Made by a program: the position numbers and the translations under genes. A DNA stretch of 14,895 nucleotides from Clostridiales bacterium (GTDB lineage: Bacteria; Bacillota; Clostridia; Oscillospirales; Oscillospiraceae), in NCBI GenBank assembly GCA_004557735.1, contig SFFV01000036.1, positions 1 through 14,895 of the forward strand, read 5' to 3'. Under the pieces are notes generated by a model, which made no database searches, was not told the DNA's origin, and worked only from the letters and a program-made list of their open reading frames with translations. Positions within the stretch are counted from its first letter, which is position 1. The number at the start of each line of letters is the position of its first letter. Positions 14,748 through 14,895 of the stretch are shown here, piece after piece.

Positions 14748-14776
14748 ATTTTAACAGATTGCACAAGAATAGTCAA
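14748..14776 (-). promoter_or_regulatory. promoter of the str operon
   Basis: On the minus strand, TTGACT (14776-14771) and TAAAAT (14753-14748) are separated by 17 bases and match the housekeeping consensus at five of six positions each. The start point is predicted near 14741. This should drive rpsL-rpsG-fusA-tuf. Confidence 0.85.
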
Positions 14777-14785
14777 GGATTTTCT

Positions 14786-14808
14786 GTAAAAATCCCTGTA
14801 GGGTTTAC
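14786..14808 (-). terminator. weak hairpin upstream of the str promoter
   Basis: CCC-TACA-GGG with flanking TAAA/TTTA pairing, followed on the minus strand by five T residues. It may be the end of a transcript from outside the window. The stem is short and interrupted, so confidence is low. From here to the window's right end I see no protein-like reading frame and no RNA gene. Confidence 0.25.
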
Positions 14809-14895
14809 AATGATGTGTGACAAAAGATAAAAAAAGAATAGCGAATAGAAAGAACCTGTGTTAGGGTTGAGTTGCTCAGACAAAACCGAAAGGCA

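Overview
The window is chromosomal core DNA from a Gram-positive bacterium of the Clostridia, most likely the Oscillospiraceae/Ruminococcaceae. Three things point there: strong AGGAGG-type ribosome binding sites, GC-rich third codon positions, and gene content (greA-lysS, the rpsL-rpsG-fusA-tuf 'str' operon, and ftsEX with coiled-coil M23 proteins). The family-level placement is inference. I see no mobile element, CRISPR array, tRNA or rRNA. All genes lie on the minus strand except one small membrane-anchored protein at 9751-10197.

Read in the direction of transcription, the right end carries the str operon: rpsL (S12), rpsG (S7), fusA (EF-G) and tuf (EF-Tu). It has a near-consensus promoter before rpsL and a second plausible promoter between fusA and tuf. 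A strong hairpin after tuf separates it from the convergent plus-strand gene, which is probably of the DUF4830 type. Next come rsuA (16S rRNA pseudouridine synthase) and a promoter region with a perfect palindrome.

Then comes a cell-envelope operon with short gaps or overlaps: a PucR/CdaR-like regulator, ftsE, ftsX, two tandem secreted coiled-coil/M23 proteins and a membrane-anchored PDZ/S41 protein. FtsEX is the ATP-driven switch that activates peptidoglycan hydrolases through periplasmic or extracellular coiled-coil partners, so the two M23 proteins are the obvious partners. At the left end, greA and lysS follow from their own consensus promoter.

The points most worth a second look are changes inside familiar genes. 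EF-Tu lacks the usually invariant GGRHTPF loop of domain 3 and has a 15-residue insertion in the G domain. The S41 protein has Cys where the catalytic Ser should be and Ser where the Lys should be. One of the two tandem M23 proteins has HxD instead of the zinc-binding HxH. Both the greA and rpsL promoters place a strong hairpin almost exactly at the predicted transcript 5' end. I found no clear new multi-gene system.
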